64,000 nucleotides of DNA from Mycobacterium kyorinense (GTDB lineage Bacteria > Actinomycetota > Actinomycetes > Mycobacteriales > Mycobacteriaceae). A model generated the notes under the pieces. It searched no databases, was not told the DNA's origin, and worked only from the letters and a program-made list of their open reading frames with translations. Positions 1 to 9,859 of the stretch are shown here, in pieces; position 1 is the stretch's first letter, and every line of letters starts with the position of its first letter. The stretch covers positions 1 to 64,000 of the forward strand of contig NZ_LZKJ01000049.1 of NCBI RefSeq assembly GCF_001672775.1, written 5' to 3'. A program made the translations under genes and the position numbers.

Positions 1-170
1 CATTCGTGTTCGTACCACACGGTGCCGATGCCCATATGTCTCCGGGCTCCGGATATGATGTCTGCCGTCGCTGCCACCTTCGCCAGATAGACCGGATTGC
101 GGTAGCTGATCGCCGTGCACATCTGGCCGAGTTTGATCCGCGACGTCGTGGCCGCCACCGCCGACATCAT
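1..170 (-). pseudogene. Fragment of an LLM-class F420-dependent oxidoreductase, continuing off the left edge
   Basis: Read on the minus strand, this stretch encodes the central part of a luciferase-like F420-dependent oxidoreductase. It contains the family signatures SRIKLGQM, SYRNPVYLAKVAATADIISG and GIGTVWYEHE. The frame is open leftward to the window edge, so the C-terminal part may lie outside. On the other side homology ends near position 170, and in-frame stops lie a little further upstream, so the usual N-terminal 50-60 residues are absent. It overlaps head-to-head with the plus-strand remnant that starts at 115 and encodes the same part of the fold. Whether the piece is expressed is unknown. 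Confidence 0.6.
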
Positions 171-852
171 CTCCGGAGGCCGGATCCAGATGGGCATCGG
201 CGGCGGGTGGTACGAACACGAATGGCGCGCTTACGGTTACGGCTTCCCGTCTGCGAAAGTGCGCCTCGGTCGCCTCGACGAGGGTGTGCAGATCATGCGT
301 GACGCCTGGCGGGACGGCAAGGTCAGCTTCGACGGCCAGCATTACCAGGTCGACGGAGCAATCGTCGCACCCAAACCTTTGCAAGCCAGCGGTATTCCGT
401 TGTGGATCGCGGGCGGCGGCGAGAAGGTGACGCTGCGGATCGCCGCTAAGTATGCGCAGTACACCAATTTCACACCAGAGCTCGACGCGTTCGCCCACAA
501 ATCCGAGGTGCTGGCGCAGCATTGCCGCGACTTGGGTACCGATTTCGATGCCATCGTGCGCTCGGCCAACCTCAACGCCGTCGTCGGCGCCACCGAGGCC
601 GAAGTCAAAGACCGGCTGGGCCGGGTCCGCGACCGGTTGGCCGGCTACGTCCCGGAAGCCGCGGCCGACTCGATGATCGCCGGCACCAGCGGGCCCGAGT
701 CGGCCACCGGCACAACCGAGCAAATCGTCGAGCGCCTCCAGCGCCTGCGCGACCTCGGGTGCCGATACGTGATCTGTTATTTCCCCGAGGCGGCCTATGA
801 CCGCTCGGGCGTAGAGCTCTTCGAGCGCGAGGTGATCCCGGCTTTGAGCTAG
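115..852 (+). pseudogene. LLM-class F420-dependent oxidoreductase, N-terminally truncated
   Basis: From about position 148 to the stop this reads as a luciferase-like F420-dependent oxidoreductase: VAATADIISGG, then GIGGGWYEHEW, the PLWIAGGGE strand and a normal C-terminus ending in FEREVIPALS. Family members are usually 280-340 residues, but only 245 are open here. The reading frame is closed by stops at 88-90 and 103-105, and the first 30 codons from the GTG at 115 are antisense to the minus-strand fragment. The N-terminal part of the barrel is therefore missing. The product is either inactive or a remnant. If intact, such enzymes reduce or oxidise small molecules with F420 in the cytoplasm. 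Confidence 0.65.
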
Positions 853-935
853 GAGAATGTGGTTTCCGTTTTGATCGAACGTTGTTGTACCGTCTAGTCA
901 GCATTATTCTCGTGTCGTACTAGGAGGATCGTTCG

Positions 936-1349
936 ATGCAGAAGGCACTGGCGCCCGACATTTCGACCTGGCCTGACGACAGTCCGCAACTGATCGGTAG
1001 CCGATGCGACAGCTGCGGCGCCACCACGTTTCCCGTGCAGCAGCGATGCCCGCGGTGCAGCGGCGCCGCGATGTCCGAGCTGTTGCTACCGCGCCGCGGA
1101 ACCCTGGTGGCCTGGACCACGCAGGGCTTCCCCCCGGGAGCTCCCTACGCGGGACCGACGGGCAAGGCCTTCGTCCCCTTCGGGGTCGGCTTGGTGCAAC
1201 TGGGCGACGTGATCCGCGTCGAGGGACGCCTGACCGAAAACGATCCGGACAAGCTGCAGTTCGGCATGGACGTCGAGCTGACCATGGTGCCGTTCACCAC
1301 CGACGAGGAGGGCAACGAGGTCGTGACGTTCGCCTTCCAGCCGGCCTGA
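936..1349 (+). CDS. Zinc-ribbon / OB-fold (DUF35-type) thiolase partner protein
   Basis: This 137-residue protein has the DUF35 layout: an N-terminal helix, a rubredoxin-like zinc ribbon with CDSC near residue 24 and CPRC near residue 38, then an OB-fold with the FVPFGVGLVQL strand. DUF35 proteins form complexes with thiolase-fold partners and help bind acyl-CoA, as in the ChsH2/Ltp2 aldolase of steroid side-chain breakdown. An AGGAGG box at 922-927 fixes the ATG start. The thiolase gene starts 15 bases after its stop, so the two are almost certainly one operon and one complex. Which acyl-CoA is used cannot be told from the sequence. Confidence 0.85.
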   Translation: MQKALAPDISTWPDDSPQLIGSRCDSCGATTFPVQQRCPRCSGAAMSELLLPRRGTLVAWTTQGFPPGAPYAGPTGKAFVPFGVGLVQLGDVIRVEGRLTENDPDKLQFGMDVELTMVPFTTDEEGNEVVTFAFQPA

Positions 1350-1364
1350 TCAGGAAGTCAAGCG

Positions 1365-2507
1365 ATGAACGACGTAGCCATCATCGGAGTGGGCCTGCAC
1401 CCGTTCGGCCGATTCGACAAGACCGCGATGCAGATGGGCGCCGATGCTATTCAGGCCGCACTGGCCGATGCCGGTCTGGACTGGAAAGACATCCAGTTCG
1501 GCTTCGGCGGCAGCTACGAAGTATCCAACCCCGACGCGGTGACCCGTCTGGTCGGCCTGACCGGTATCACGTTCACCAACGTGTTCAACGCCTGTGCCAC
1601 CGCCGCCAGCGCCATTCAGCAGACCGCCGACACCATCCGGTTGGGCAAGTACGACATCGGCATCGCGATCGGGTTGGACAAACACCCGCGTGGCGCATTC
1701 ACCGACGACCCCGCCAAGCTGGCGTTGCCGCAGTGGTATGCCGAGAACGGGCAATTCGTCACCACCAAGTTCTTCGGAATGAAGGCCAACAAGTACATCC
1801 ACGACCACAACATCTCGCAAAGCACACTGGCCAAAGTCGCCGCCAAAAACTTCCGCAACGGTGCGCTGAACCCGAATGCCTTCCGCCGCAAGCCGATTCC
1901 GGAGGAGGAGATCCTCAACTCGACCGTGCTGAACTACCCGTTGACGCAGTACATGTTCTGCGCGCCCGACGAGGGAGCGGCCGCGGTGGTCATGTGCCGC
2001 GGCGACATCGCGCGCAAGTTCACCGACAAGCCGGTTTACGTGCAAGCCAGTGAGATCCGCACCCGGCGCTTTGGAGCCTACGAAGTACACGCCACGTCAG
2101 CCCCGCTGGACGAGGACGCCTCGCCGACGGTCTACGCGGCCAAAGCCGCATACGAAGCCGCAGGCATCGGTCCCGAGGATGTCGACATTGCTCAACTGCA
2201 GGACACCGACGCCGGCGCCGAGGTCATCCACATGGCCGAAACGGGGCTGTGCGACGACGGCGAGCAAGAGAAGCTGGTGGCCGACGGCGCCACCGAAATC
2301 CACGGCTCGATTCCGGTCAACACCGACGGCGGTCTGATCGCCAACGGCGAGCCGATCGGCGCCTCGGGATTGCGGCAGGTGCATGAGCTGGTGCGCCAGT
2401 TGCGCGGCGAGGCCGGCGAGCGGCAGGTTCCCGGCAACCCCCGCGTCGGCTTGGCCCAGGTGTACGGCGCGCCCGGCACGGCTTCGGCGACGATCCTGAC
2501 GCTCTAA
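1365..2507 (+). CDS. Thiolase-fold acyl-CoA enzyme (SCP2-thiolase / lipid-transfer type)
   Basis: This is a 380-residue member of the SCP2-thiolase / lipid-transfer group. The N-terminal MNDVAIIGVGLHPFGRFDKT, the nucleophile region NVFNACATAASAIQ and the C-terminal NTDGGLIANGEPIGASG all fit thiolase folds. Such proteins cleave or condense CoA thioesters, or act as aldolases when paired with a DUF35 protein. The preceding gene encodes such a partner. The 3' end overlaps the convergent ercc3 gene by four bases. The absence of a fadE or fadA neighbour leaves the pathway open; lipid or steroid side-chain catabolism is the usual setting for these pairs. Confidence 0.85.
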   Translation: MNDVAIIGVGLHPFGRFDKTAMQMGADAIQAALADAGLDWKDIQFGFGGSYEVSNPDAVTRLVGLTGITFTNVFNACATAASAIQQTADTIRLGKYDIGIAIGLDKHPRGAFTDDPAKLALPQWYAENGQFVTTKFFGMKANKYIHDHNISQSTLAKVAAKNFRNGALNPNAFRRKPIPEEEILNSTVLNYPLTQYMFCAPDEGAAAVVMCRGDIARKFTDKPVYVQASEIRTRRFGAYEVHATSAPLDEDASPTVYAAKAAYEAAGIGPEDVDIAQLQDTDAGAEVIHMAETGLCDDGEQEKLVADGATEIHGSIPVNTDGGLIANGEPIGASGLRQVHELVRQLRGEAGERQVPGNPRVGLAQVYGAPGTASATILTL

Positions 2508-4153
2508 ATTGCCGGACCCAGGAGGTCGTCCGCGTCGCGAATGATGTAGCCGTAGCCCTGCTCGGCAAGGAAGCGCTGCCGGTGCGCGGCGTATTCCGCG
2601 TCCTGGCTATCGCGGGCCACCACCGAGTAGAAGATCGCTCCGCCGCCGTCGGCCTTGGGCCGCAGCAGCCGGCCCAGCCGCTGCGCCTCCTCCTGACGTG
2701 AACCGAACGTCCCCGAAACCTGCACCGCCACTGCTGCTTCCGGCAAGTCGATGGAGAAGTTGGCCACCTTGGAGACCACCAAGGTGGTGATCTCGCCGCG
2801 GCGAAACGCGTCGAACAACGCTTCGCGTTCGGCGGTCTTGGTGGATCCCTGGATCACCGGGGCGTCGAGCACAGTGCCGAGTTCGTCGAGTTGATCCAGA
2901 TAGGCGCCGATGACCAGCGTCTGCTCGCCGGGGTGTCGGCTCAGAATCGAGCGCACGACCGCGATCTTCGAATGCGCGGTCGAGCAGAGTCTATAGCGTT
3001 CGTCGGGCTCTGCCGTGGCGTAGGTCATCCGCTCGTTATCGGTCAGGGTCACTCGCACCTCGACGCACTCGGCCGGTGCAATCCAGCCCTGCGCCTCGAT
3101 GTCTTTCCACGGCGCGTCATAGCGTTTCGGGCCGATCAAGCTGAACACATCGCCTTCGCGGCCGTCCTCGCGGATCAGCGTGGCGGTCAAGCCCAACCTT
3201 CGTCGCGATTGCAGATCGGCGGTCATCCGGAACACCGGCGCGGGCAGCAGATGCACCTCGTCGTAGATGATCAGTCCCCAGTCGCGGCTGTCGAACAATT
3301 CCAGGTGGCGGTATTCGCCCTTCGTGCGCCGGGTGATCACCTGGTAAGTGGCGATGGTGACCGGGCGGATCTCCTTGCGCTCACCGGAATATTCGCCGAT
3401 CTCTTCTTCGGTCAGCGACGTGCGGGCGAGCAGCTCGCGCTTCCACTGCCGACCAGCGACGGTGTTGGTCACCAGAATCAGCGTCGTCGCACTGGCTTTC
3501 GCCATCGCGGCCGCACCGACCAACGTCTTGCCCGCCCCGCACGGCAGCACCACCACACCGGAGCCGCCCGACCAGAACGACTCGGTCGCCATCTCCTGGT
3601 AGTCCCGCAGGTGCCAGTCGTCCTGGCACAGGCTGATCGGGTGGGCTTCGCCGTCGACATAGCCCGCCAGATCCTCAGCGGGCCAACCGATCTTGAGAAG
3701 CATCTGCTTGACCCGGCCGCGTTCGCTGGGGTGAACGACGACGGTGTCGTCGTCGATGCGGGCGCCGAGCATCGGTGCGATCTTCTTGTGCCGCAGCACT
3801 TCTTCGAGCACCGCGCGGTCGAAGCTGACCAGTGTCAGTCCGTGTGCGGGGTGCTTGACCAGCTGCAGCCGCCCGTAGCGGGCCATGGTGTCGACGATGT
3901 CGACCAGCAACGGCTGCGGGACCGCGTAACGCGAGTAGCTGACCAGCGCGTCGACCACCTGCTCGGCGTCGTGGCCGGCGGCGCGGGCGTTCCACAGCGC
4001 CAGCGGGGTGATGCGGTAGGTGTGCACATGCTCGGGGGCGCGTTCCAGTTCCGCGAACGGGGCGATCGCCGCGCGTGCAGCACCGGCCAGCTCGTGGTCA
4101 ACCTCGAGCAGCACCGTCTTGTCGGACTGCACGATCAACGGCCCGTCGGTCAC
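2504..4153 (-). CDS. ercc3: DNA helicase Ercc3 (XPB family)
   Basis: This 549-residue superfamily 2 helicase closely matches what I recall of M. tuberculosis Rv0861c. A damage-recognition-like N-terminal region of about 180 residues is followed by the Walker A motif LPCGAGKTLVGA, the DEVH box in LIIYDEVHLLPAP, motif III GLTATLIRE and motif VI QRLGRLLRPK. XPB homologues unwind DNA 3'-5' with ATP, and roles in repair or transcription are proposed. I place the start at the GTG at 4153, giving VTDGPLIVQSDKT, because this matches the family start. The upstream gene on the same strand encodes the usual helicase-associated partner, so they probably form an operon. Confidence 0.93.
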   Translation of the reverse strand: MTDGPLIVQSDKTVLLEVDHELAGAARAAIAPFAELERAPEHVHTYRITPLALWNARAAGHDAEQVVDALVSYSRYAVPQPLLVDIVDTMARYGRLQLVKHPAHGLTLVSFDRAVLEEVLRHKKIAPMLGARIDDDTVVVHPSERGRVKQMLLKIGWPAEDLAGYVDGEAHPISLCQDDWHLRDYQEMATESFWSGGSGVVVLPCGAGKTLVGAAAMAKASATTLILVTNTVAGRQWKRELLARTSLTEEEIGEYSGERKEIRPVTIATYQVITRRTKGEYRHLELFDSRDWGLIIYDEVHLLPAPVFRMTADLQSRRRLGLTATLIREDGREGDVFSLIGPKRYDAPWKDIEAQGWIAPAECVEVRVTLTDNERMTYATAEPDERYRLCSTAHSKIAVVRSILSRHPGEQTLVIGAYLDQLDELGTVLDAPVIQGSTKTAEREALFDAFRRGEITTLVVSKVANFSIDLPEAAVAVQVSGTFGSRQEEAQRLGRLLRPKADGGGAIFYSVVARDSQDAEYAAHRQRFLAEQGYGYIIRDADDLLGPAI

Positions 4154-4239
4154 AAGCGCCGCTCCTCTCCCCCGCAGGCGGGAGGTACCCCCACATCGCT
4201 CTTGTGCTCTGCATCGTCGCCGGCGCGCATAAAGCCCCA

Positions 4240-6486
4240 TTATCCCGACTCGGCCGACACGGTAGTGATGCGATGGATGGCGAACTCCCGGGCCTGCCCG
4301 GACGTCGCATCGAAGGCCACCAACTGGCCGCCCACCACCGCGACCGGCGTCACCACCCGCTGAGTGGCCACCCCGGCGGCGTCGACGTAACCGATCACCA
4401 CCGTGATGCCATCGCGCGCGGCGCGTTGCAACAGCGACATCGCGACTGCCGGGTCGATCCGTACGTTGGCAAACGGAGCGGCGCTGACCTTGCGTAGCAC
4501 GGCGACTACCGCGCTGAGGGTGTCGCTGCTGGGGCGAGGAATCGGGCGATGCGCCCGGCGCAGCTGCGGGGTGGGCACCCGAGCGCCGCGGGCCCGGATG
4601 TCGACGATAGTCCCGGTGGAGTCCTCGGCGGCCGGTGCGAAACCCGCGTGGCGCAGGGCCGCGAGCACCTCGGCGATCGGTGCCTGAGAGATCGCCACCG
4701 TCGGAGCCAGCACCCGCAGACCCAGCTGCTCGGCTGCGGCCACCGCCTGGGCCAGCAGCGCCGGGTCTTCGCAACGGATGAAGGAGGCCGCCATACCGAT
4801 TCGCAGCTGTCCGTGTCGACGGGCCACGTCGTCGATGAGGTAGGTAAGTGCTTGCGGCACCGGCGTTTTGGAGTGGGTCTTGAACAATCCGTGCAGCTCG
4901 TCAGCTGTTTTGCCGACGTCGAGTGCGTGTCGGATCGACTGCTCGGTGACCCGGTAAACCATCGCCGCGCCGGCCGATTCAACGGTGGCGACCGCGGATA
5001 GTTCCTCGGCGAGTTCTCGTTCCAGCGGCCCCGGCACCACCACGGTTAGGTCGGCCTGCACCAGAAAATGGTCGATCGGCGGAGGAAGCGCCCGGTTCAT
5101 CGCGTCGAGCACTGCGTCGTGCTCGTCCTGGCCCAGCAGCGCGCGGCCCGGGGTGCTGATCGCTCCGCGGCCGACCAGCCCGAGGAAATGCGCCTCGTCC
5201 AGCAGGTCGGCGACGGGGCCCGGCTGTAGCCGCTTGGCCCAGCGCGGCCGGCGCCACACCAACGCCGCCGAGGCGGAAATCTCGTCGACCCCGGTGCCGG
5301 GCGGTAGTTCGGCCAGCATGTTCAACAGTAGGCGGCGATCTAGCGGTGCTGCCGTGGAGTAGATGGAATCCGACAGGGCCCCATAGGGTTTGGCGGTCGG
5401 GTCGTGCGTGCCGATCAACGCAGGACGCCTGGGCAGGTCCAACCAGGTGCTGGCCAGCAGGTGCCACCGCTGCGCGGTGGGCATCTCCGCGAACCGGTCC
5501 GCCGCCACCGTCGGCGCCCAAAACGGGCCCTCGCCATCGTCGGGCGGCGGGTCCGGCGTGCCGCTCGCGACCAGGCCGGCTGCGGCCGCCAGTTCGACAA
5601 TCAGCCCCAGCCTCGCCTCGTCGATGCCGGTGGCTTTCGCCAGCCGTCTGACGTCACGTATCCCCAGACCGCCGCTGCGCAGCTCGGCAACCGGTGCAGC
5701 ACTGAGGGTTTGCAGCAGCGCTTCGAGTTCGCGCAGCAGGTCGATGACCGCTCCGGCGGCCGCAGCATCGGCATCGGCGGCCGTGGTGGTGGCGGCGACC
5801 GGATCCGGCGCGGTCAGCTGCACCGGCCCCGGGTCCTCGCCGCGCAGCACGTGCCCGACCTGGCGGGGCAGGATCACCGTCTCGGCGTCGACTCGGCGCA
5901 ACAAGCCCTTGGCCAGCAGTTGCGGCACCGGGCGGTCCGGCGGGGCGCCGGGTGCAGCGTCGCGGGTACGGCCGAGTGGGGAGCCCTCCAGCAGCTTGTC
6001 CAACACGTCTAAAGCTGACTCGTCGAGCTCGTCGAGCAGCGCAACGATCTGCTCCCGGGTGCGCGGCTCGTCTTCCAAGATTGCCTGCCCGGCATGCCAG
6101 GGCAATCCGGCGGCGGCGTCAGCGGCCACCCGAACCTCGGCGTCGCCCCAGGCCAGGGCGCGCTCTTTGAGGTCGTCGAGGGCGGCGACGACGTCGGCCT
6201 CGGGTGCGCGGTCACCGATCAGCGAGACGAGCTTGGCGACCGGCACCGGCGCGGTGTCGGCATGCAGCACCAGCAGCGCATCAAGCACTGCCAGCCGCAG
6301 GAAGTCCAGCTCGTCGGTGGCAGCTCGCACCGACTGACGCGCTTGAGCCCGGGCGGCCAGGGCCGCGATACTGCCGGGCGGCGGCTGGGCAAGGTCGGGC
6401 CGCAGCTCCAGTAGGCGGATCAGCCGCTCGTCGGGCAAGTCGGCCAGCCAGGACCCCAACGCGATGCTCGGGGTGTGTTCGGTCAT
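4240..6486 (-). CDS. Large helicase-associated protein (Rv0862c-like, XPB/Ssl2-like domain)
   Basis: This 748-residue protein sits directly upstream of ercc3 on the same strand, as Rv0862c does in M. tuberculosis. It begins [23 protein letters not shown], and contains long helical stretches, an acidic alanine-rich linker near residues 220-250, and a C-terminal WYL-like region ([29 protein letters not shown] read by position near residues 690-720). The family carries a helicase C-terminal-like domain but no Walker motifs, so it is probably an accessory or DNA-binding partner of Ercc3. Function has not been established to my knowledge. Gap to ercc3 is 86 bases. Confidence 0.85.
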   Translation of the reverse strand: MTEHTPSIALGSWLADLPDERLIRLLELRPDLAQPPPGSIAALAARAQARQSVRAATDELDFLRLAVLDALLVLHADTAPVPVAKLVSLIGDRAPEADVVAALDDLKERALAWGDAEVRVAADAAAGLPWHAGQAILEDEPRTREQIVALLDELDESALDVLDKLLEGSPLGRTRDAAPGAPPDRPVPQLLAKGLLRRVDAETVILPRQVGHVLRGEDPGPVQLTAPDPVAATTTAADADAAAAGAVIDLLRELEALLQTLSAAPVAELRSGGLGIRDVRRLAKATGIDEARLGLIVELAAAAGLVASGTPDPPPDDGEGPFWAPTVAADRFAEMPTAQRWHLLASTWLDLPRRPALIGTHDPTAKPYGALSDSIYSTAAPLDRRLLLNMLAELPPGTGVDEISASAALVWRRPRWAKRLQPGPVADLLDEAHFLGLVGRGAISTPGRALLGQDEHDAVLDAMNRALPPPIDHFLVQADLTVVVPGPLERELAEELSAVATVESAGAAMVYRVTEQSIRHALDVGKTADELHGLFKTHSKTPVPQALTYLIDDVARRHGQLRIGMAASFIRCEDPALLAQAVAAAEQLGLRVLAPTVAISQAPIAEVLAALRHAGFAPAAEDSTGTIVDIRARGARVPTPQLRRAHRPIPRPSSDTLSAVVAVLRKVSAAPFANVRIDPAVAMSLLQRAARDGITVVIGYVDAAGVATQRVVTPVAVVGGQLVAFDATSGQAREFAIHRITTVSAESG

Positions 6487-6596
6487 TGCTGACCAGCGTA
6501 AAGCAGTCGGCTGACGTGGCCCGTGACGGCCGAGTGGCCCGGACCGGGTGCAGTAACTGGCTAGTCGGAAGGTCCCTGGATCGGCGACCTGTCAGA

Positions 6597-6806
6597 ATGG
6601 ACGTCGTGGCTGACAACGCTGGCAAAAAGGCGCAGAAGACGCGGTACGTCGACAAGGGCTGGCCGACGACCGACCCCGACGATCACGCGGTGAGCGAACT
6701 GGCGACCGACCGAGTCGGGGCGCTGTCGCCGTTCGGTGATCTGGTCTTCCCGCTGCCCTCCGACGACCTGCCCTACCTACACCCGGTCACTGACGTCAAC
6801 CGATAG
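6597..6806 (+). CDS. Small conserved mycobacterial protein (Rv0863-like)
   Basis: This 69-residue protein begins [20 protein letters not shown] and ends in a proline-rich stretch, [19 protein letters not shown]. It has a basic N-terminus, no membrane segment and no recognised domain. Position between Rv0862c and moaC matches Rv0863 of M. tuberculosis. The start may be the ATG at 6597 or the in-frame GTG at 6606; there is no strong Shine-Dalgarno box and the transcript may be leaderless. The gene is seven bases from the moaC start, so it probably heads the moaC-mog-moaE operon. Confidence 0.7.
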   Translation: MDVVADNAGKKAQKTRYVDKGWPTTDPDDHAVSELATDRVGALSPFGDLVFPLPSDDLPYLHPVTDVNR

Positions 6807-6813
6807 CCGGTCG

Positions 6814-7299
6814 ATGTCTGGCGCTGCAGCTTCGGGCCCGCTCTCGCACATCGACGAGCGGGGTGCCGCGCACATGGTCGACGTCACCGAAAAGGGAGCA
6901 ACCAAGCGCACTGCCGTCGCGGCCGGCACCTTCCACACTTCTGCGGAGGTGGTGTCGCTGATCTCGGCCGGCGGGCTGCCCAAAGGCGATGCGCTGGCCA
7001 CCGCGCGAGTCGCGGGCATCCTGGCCGCCAAGCACACCAGCGACTTGATTCCGCTGTGTCACCAGCTCGCGCTGACCGGTGTCGAGGTCGACTTCACAGT
7101 CGGCGAGTCGGCAATCGACATCACCGCAACCGTGCGTAGCACCGACCGCACGGGTGTGGAGATGGAAGCGCTGACCGCTGTCAGTGTGGCCGGTCTGACG
7201 CTCTACGACATGATCAAAGCAGTGGACCCGGCAGCTCGCATCGACGACATCCGGGTGCTGCGCAAAGACGGCGGCCGGCACGGGACCTGGGTGCGGTGA
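6814..7299 (+). CDS. moaC: Cyclic pyranopterin monophosphate synthase MoaC
   Basis: MoaC converts the MoaA product 3',8-cyclo-GTP to cyclic pyranopterin monophosphate, the second step of molybdenum cofactor synthesis. The 161-residue protein shows the family motifs MVDVTEKGATKRTA, KHTSDLIPLCHQLALTGVEV and the conserved GVEMEALTAVSVAGLTLYDM with KAVDP behind it. It matches moaC2 (Rv0864) by position. The ATG at 6814 gives the expected N-terminus. The TGA stop overlaps the mog start at 7299, which suggests translational coupling. Confidence 0.95.
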   Translation: MSGAAASGPLSHIDERGAAHMVDVTEKGATKRTAVAAGTFHTSAEVVSLISAGGLPKGDALATARVAGILAAKHTSDLIPLCHQLALTGVEVDFTVGESAIDITATVRSTDRTGVEMEALTAVSVAGLTLYDMIKAVDPAARIDDIRVLRKDGGRHGTWVR

Positions 7300-7781
7300 T
7301 GGCCGCCCGATCGGCACGCGTCATCATCGCCTCCACTCGCGCGGCTGCCGGCGTCTACGACGACCGGTGCGGGCCAATCATCGCCGAATGGCTTGAGCAG
7401 CGCGGGTTTTCACCGCCTGAGCCGGTGGTAGTACCCGACGGCGACCCGGTCGGCAAGGCCCTGCGCGACGCCGTCGGCGAGGGTGTCGACGTCGTCATCA
7501 CCTCGGGTGGCACCGGCATCTCACCCAGCGACGACACGCCGGCTCAGACGACAGCAGTGCTCGACTACGAGGTTCCCGGACTGGCTGACGCGATCCGGAG
7601 CTCGGGTTTGCCGAAGGTGCCGACCTCGGTGCTCTCCCGTGGGGTATGCGGGGTGGCCGGTCGGACCCTCGTGGTCAACCTGCCCGGCTCGACCGGCGGC
7701 GTGCGCGACGGGCTCGGCGTGCTCGACGGCGTGCTGGACCATGCGCTGGATCAACTCGCCGGCGGGGACCATCCGCGATGA
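7299..7781 (+). CDS. mog: Molybdopterin adenylyltransferase, MoaB/Mog family
   Basis: This enzyme activates molybdopterin with ATP before molybdate insertion. The 160-residue protein has the MoaB/Mog motifs [20 protein letters not shown] and [13 protein letters not shown], the two loops that bind the pterin phosphate. The start is the ATG at 7299 that shares a base with the moaC stop; a GTG lies one codon upstream. Its TGA stop at 7779-7781 overlaps the moaE ATG at 7778, so moaC, mog and moaE form a tightly coupled operon. Confidence 0.93.
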   Translation: MAARSARVIIASTRAAAGVYDDRCGPIIAEWLEQRGFSPPEPVVVPDGDPVGKALRDAVGEGVDVVITSGGTGISPSDDTPAQTTAVLDYEVPGLADAIRSSGLPKVPTSVLSRGVCGVAGRTLVVNLPGSTGGVRDGLGVLDGVLDHALDQLAGGDHPR

Positions 7782-8209
7782 CGCGCGCCGAGGTTCTGCG
7801 TGCTGCGCTGACCGAGCAGCCGATCCTGCTGGCCGAACACGAGGAGTTAGTGGGGCATCAGGCTGCCGGCGCGGTCGTGGGATTCGTCGGGATGATCCGC
7901 GACCACGACGGCGGCCGGGGCGTGCTGCGGTTGGAGTATTCCGCGCACCCGTCGGCCGAGCAGGTCATGGCCGACGTGTTGGCCGAAGTCGCCGAGCAGT
8001 GCCAAGGAGTGCGGGCGATCGCGGCCAGTCACCGCGTCGGTGTGCTGCAGATCGGCGAGGCGGCGCTGGTGGCGGCGGTGGCCTCCGATCATCGCCGCGC
8101 GGCATTCGAGACGTGCGCGCATCTGGTGGACACCATCAAGGCGCGGCTACCGGTGTGGAAGCACCAGTTCTTCGCCGACGGTAGCGACGAGTGGGTGGGT
8201 TCGGCCTGA
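7778..8209 (+). CDS. moaE2: Molybdopterin synthase large subunit MoaE
   Basis: MoaE pairs with thiocarboxylated MoaD to put the two sulfurs into precursor Z. The 143-residue protein has the family features: the [20 protein letters not shown] strand, the central [20 protein letters not shown] stretch, and the C-terminal [20 protein letters not shown] with the catalytic lysines. It matches moaE2 (Rv0866). The small subunit gene moaD2 lies on the other strand past rpfA. The gene ends nine bases from the convergent rpfA stop. Confidence 0.95.
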   Translation: MTRAEVLRAALTEQPILLAEHEELVGHQAAGAVVGFVGMIRDHDGGRGVLRLEYSAHPSAEQVMADVLAEVAEQCQGVRAIAASHRVGVLQIGEAALVAAVASDHRRAAFETCAHLVDTIKARLPVWKHQFFADGSDEWVGSA

Positions 8210-8218
8210 CCGCCCGGC

Positions 8219-9360
<1,142 letters not shown>

Positions 9361-9559
9361 AGGTGGAGTAGGCCCGGCGGTCGAGTAGACGCGGCAAGCC
9401 CGCGGACGACGGTAGCGGGTCTCGACCAGAGAGTCACGTCTCAATGAATACGGCGATTTCCGTTGCGGCACACCGCCGAAACGCCAGGAACGGGGCTAGT
9501 TTGCGCAGGTCACGGACGGTCGCAACCGGGCCGTGTCCGTGCTGTGATCAAACCGTTAT

Positions 9560-9573
9560 GTGATGCAAATCAC
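9560..9573. promoter_or_regulatory. CRP (Rv3676-type) binding site upstream of rpfA
   Basis: The sequence GTGATGCAAATCAC is an exact match to the mycobacterial CRP core GTGA-N6-TCAC. It lies about 420 bases upstream of the rpfA start and about 200 beyond the aptamer, at the place expected for the promoter that drives the long leader. Published work on M. tuberculosis shows that CRP controls rpfA. The site is only four bases past the end of moaD2. The rest of 9361-9559 holds no gene that I can support and should contain the rpfA promoter. Confidence 0.75.
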
Positions 9574-9577
9574 GCAA

Positions 9578-9856
9578 TCAGCCGCCCGCGAACGGCGGCA
9601 ACACGTCGATCGTGTCGCCGGCGCGCAGGACCGTCGCGTCGTCTTTGACCGCGATTCCGTCGCACAAGTAGGAGCATCGACTCAGCACTGTGGCCAGGCG
9701 TGGATCGCGTCCGGCGAGGCTGCCGACCAGTTCAGCCACCGTGGCGCCGGCCTGGACTGCGATGGTTTCCGACTCGACACCGGACGCGGCCCGCGCCGCG
9801 GCGAAATAACGGACCGTGACCGGTATCTCGGTGAGCGCGTCCGACGATTGAGCCAC
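9578..9856 (-). CDS. moaD2: Molybdopterin synthase sulfur carrier MoaD
   Basis: This 92-residue ubiquitin-like protein ends in the diagnostic Gly-Gly (DVLPPFAGG), which is adenylylated and thiocarboxylated before sulfur is passed to precursor Z on MoaE. The body has the ThiS/MoaD pattern: VTVRYFAAARAASG, AELVGSL and VLRAGDTIDVLPP. It starts with GTG at 9856, three bases after the moaA stop, so moaA and moaD are cotranscribed. It matches moaD2 (Rv0868c). Confidence 0.93.
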   Translation of the reverse strand: MAQSSDALTEIPVTVRYFAAARAASGVESETIAVQAGATVAELVGSLAGRDPRLATVLSRCSYLCDGIAVKDDATVLRAGDTIDVLPPFAGG

Positions 9857-9859
9857 GGA

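Noticed and set aside
2891..4363. 490-codon plus-strand frame over ercc3
   Set aside because: Arginine- and glycine-rich composition with no domain; the minus strand encodes an intact helicase.
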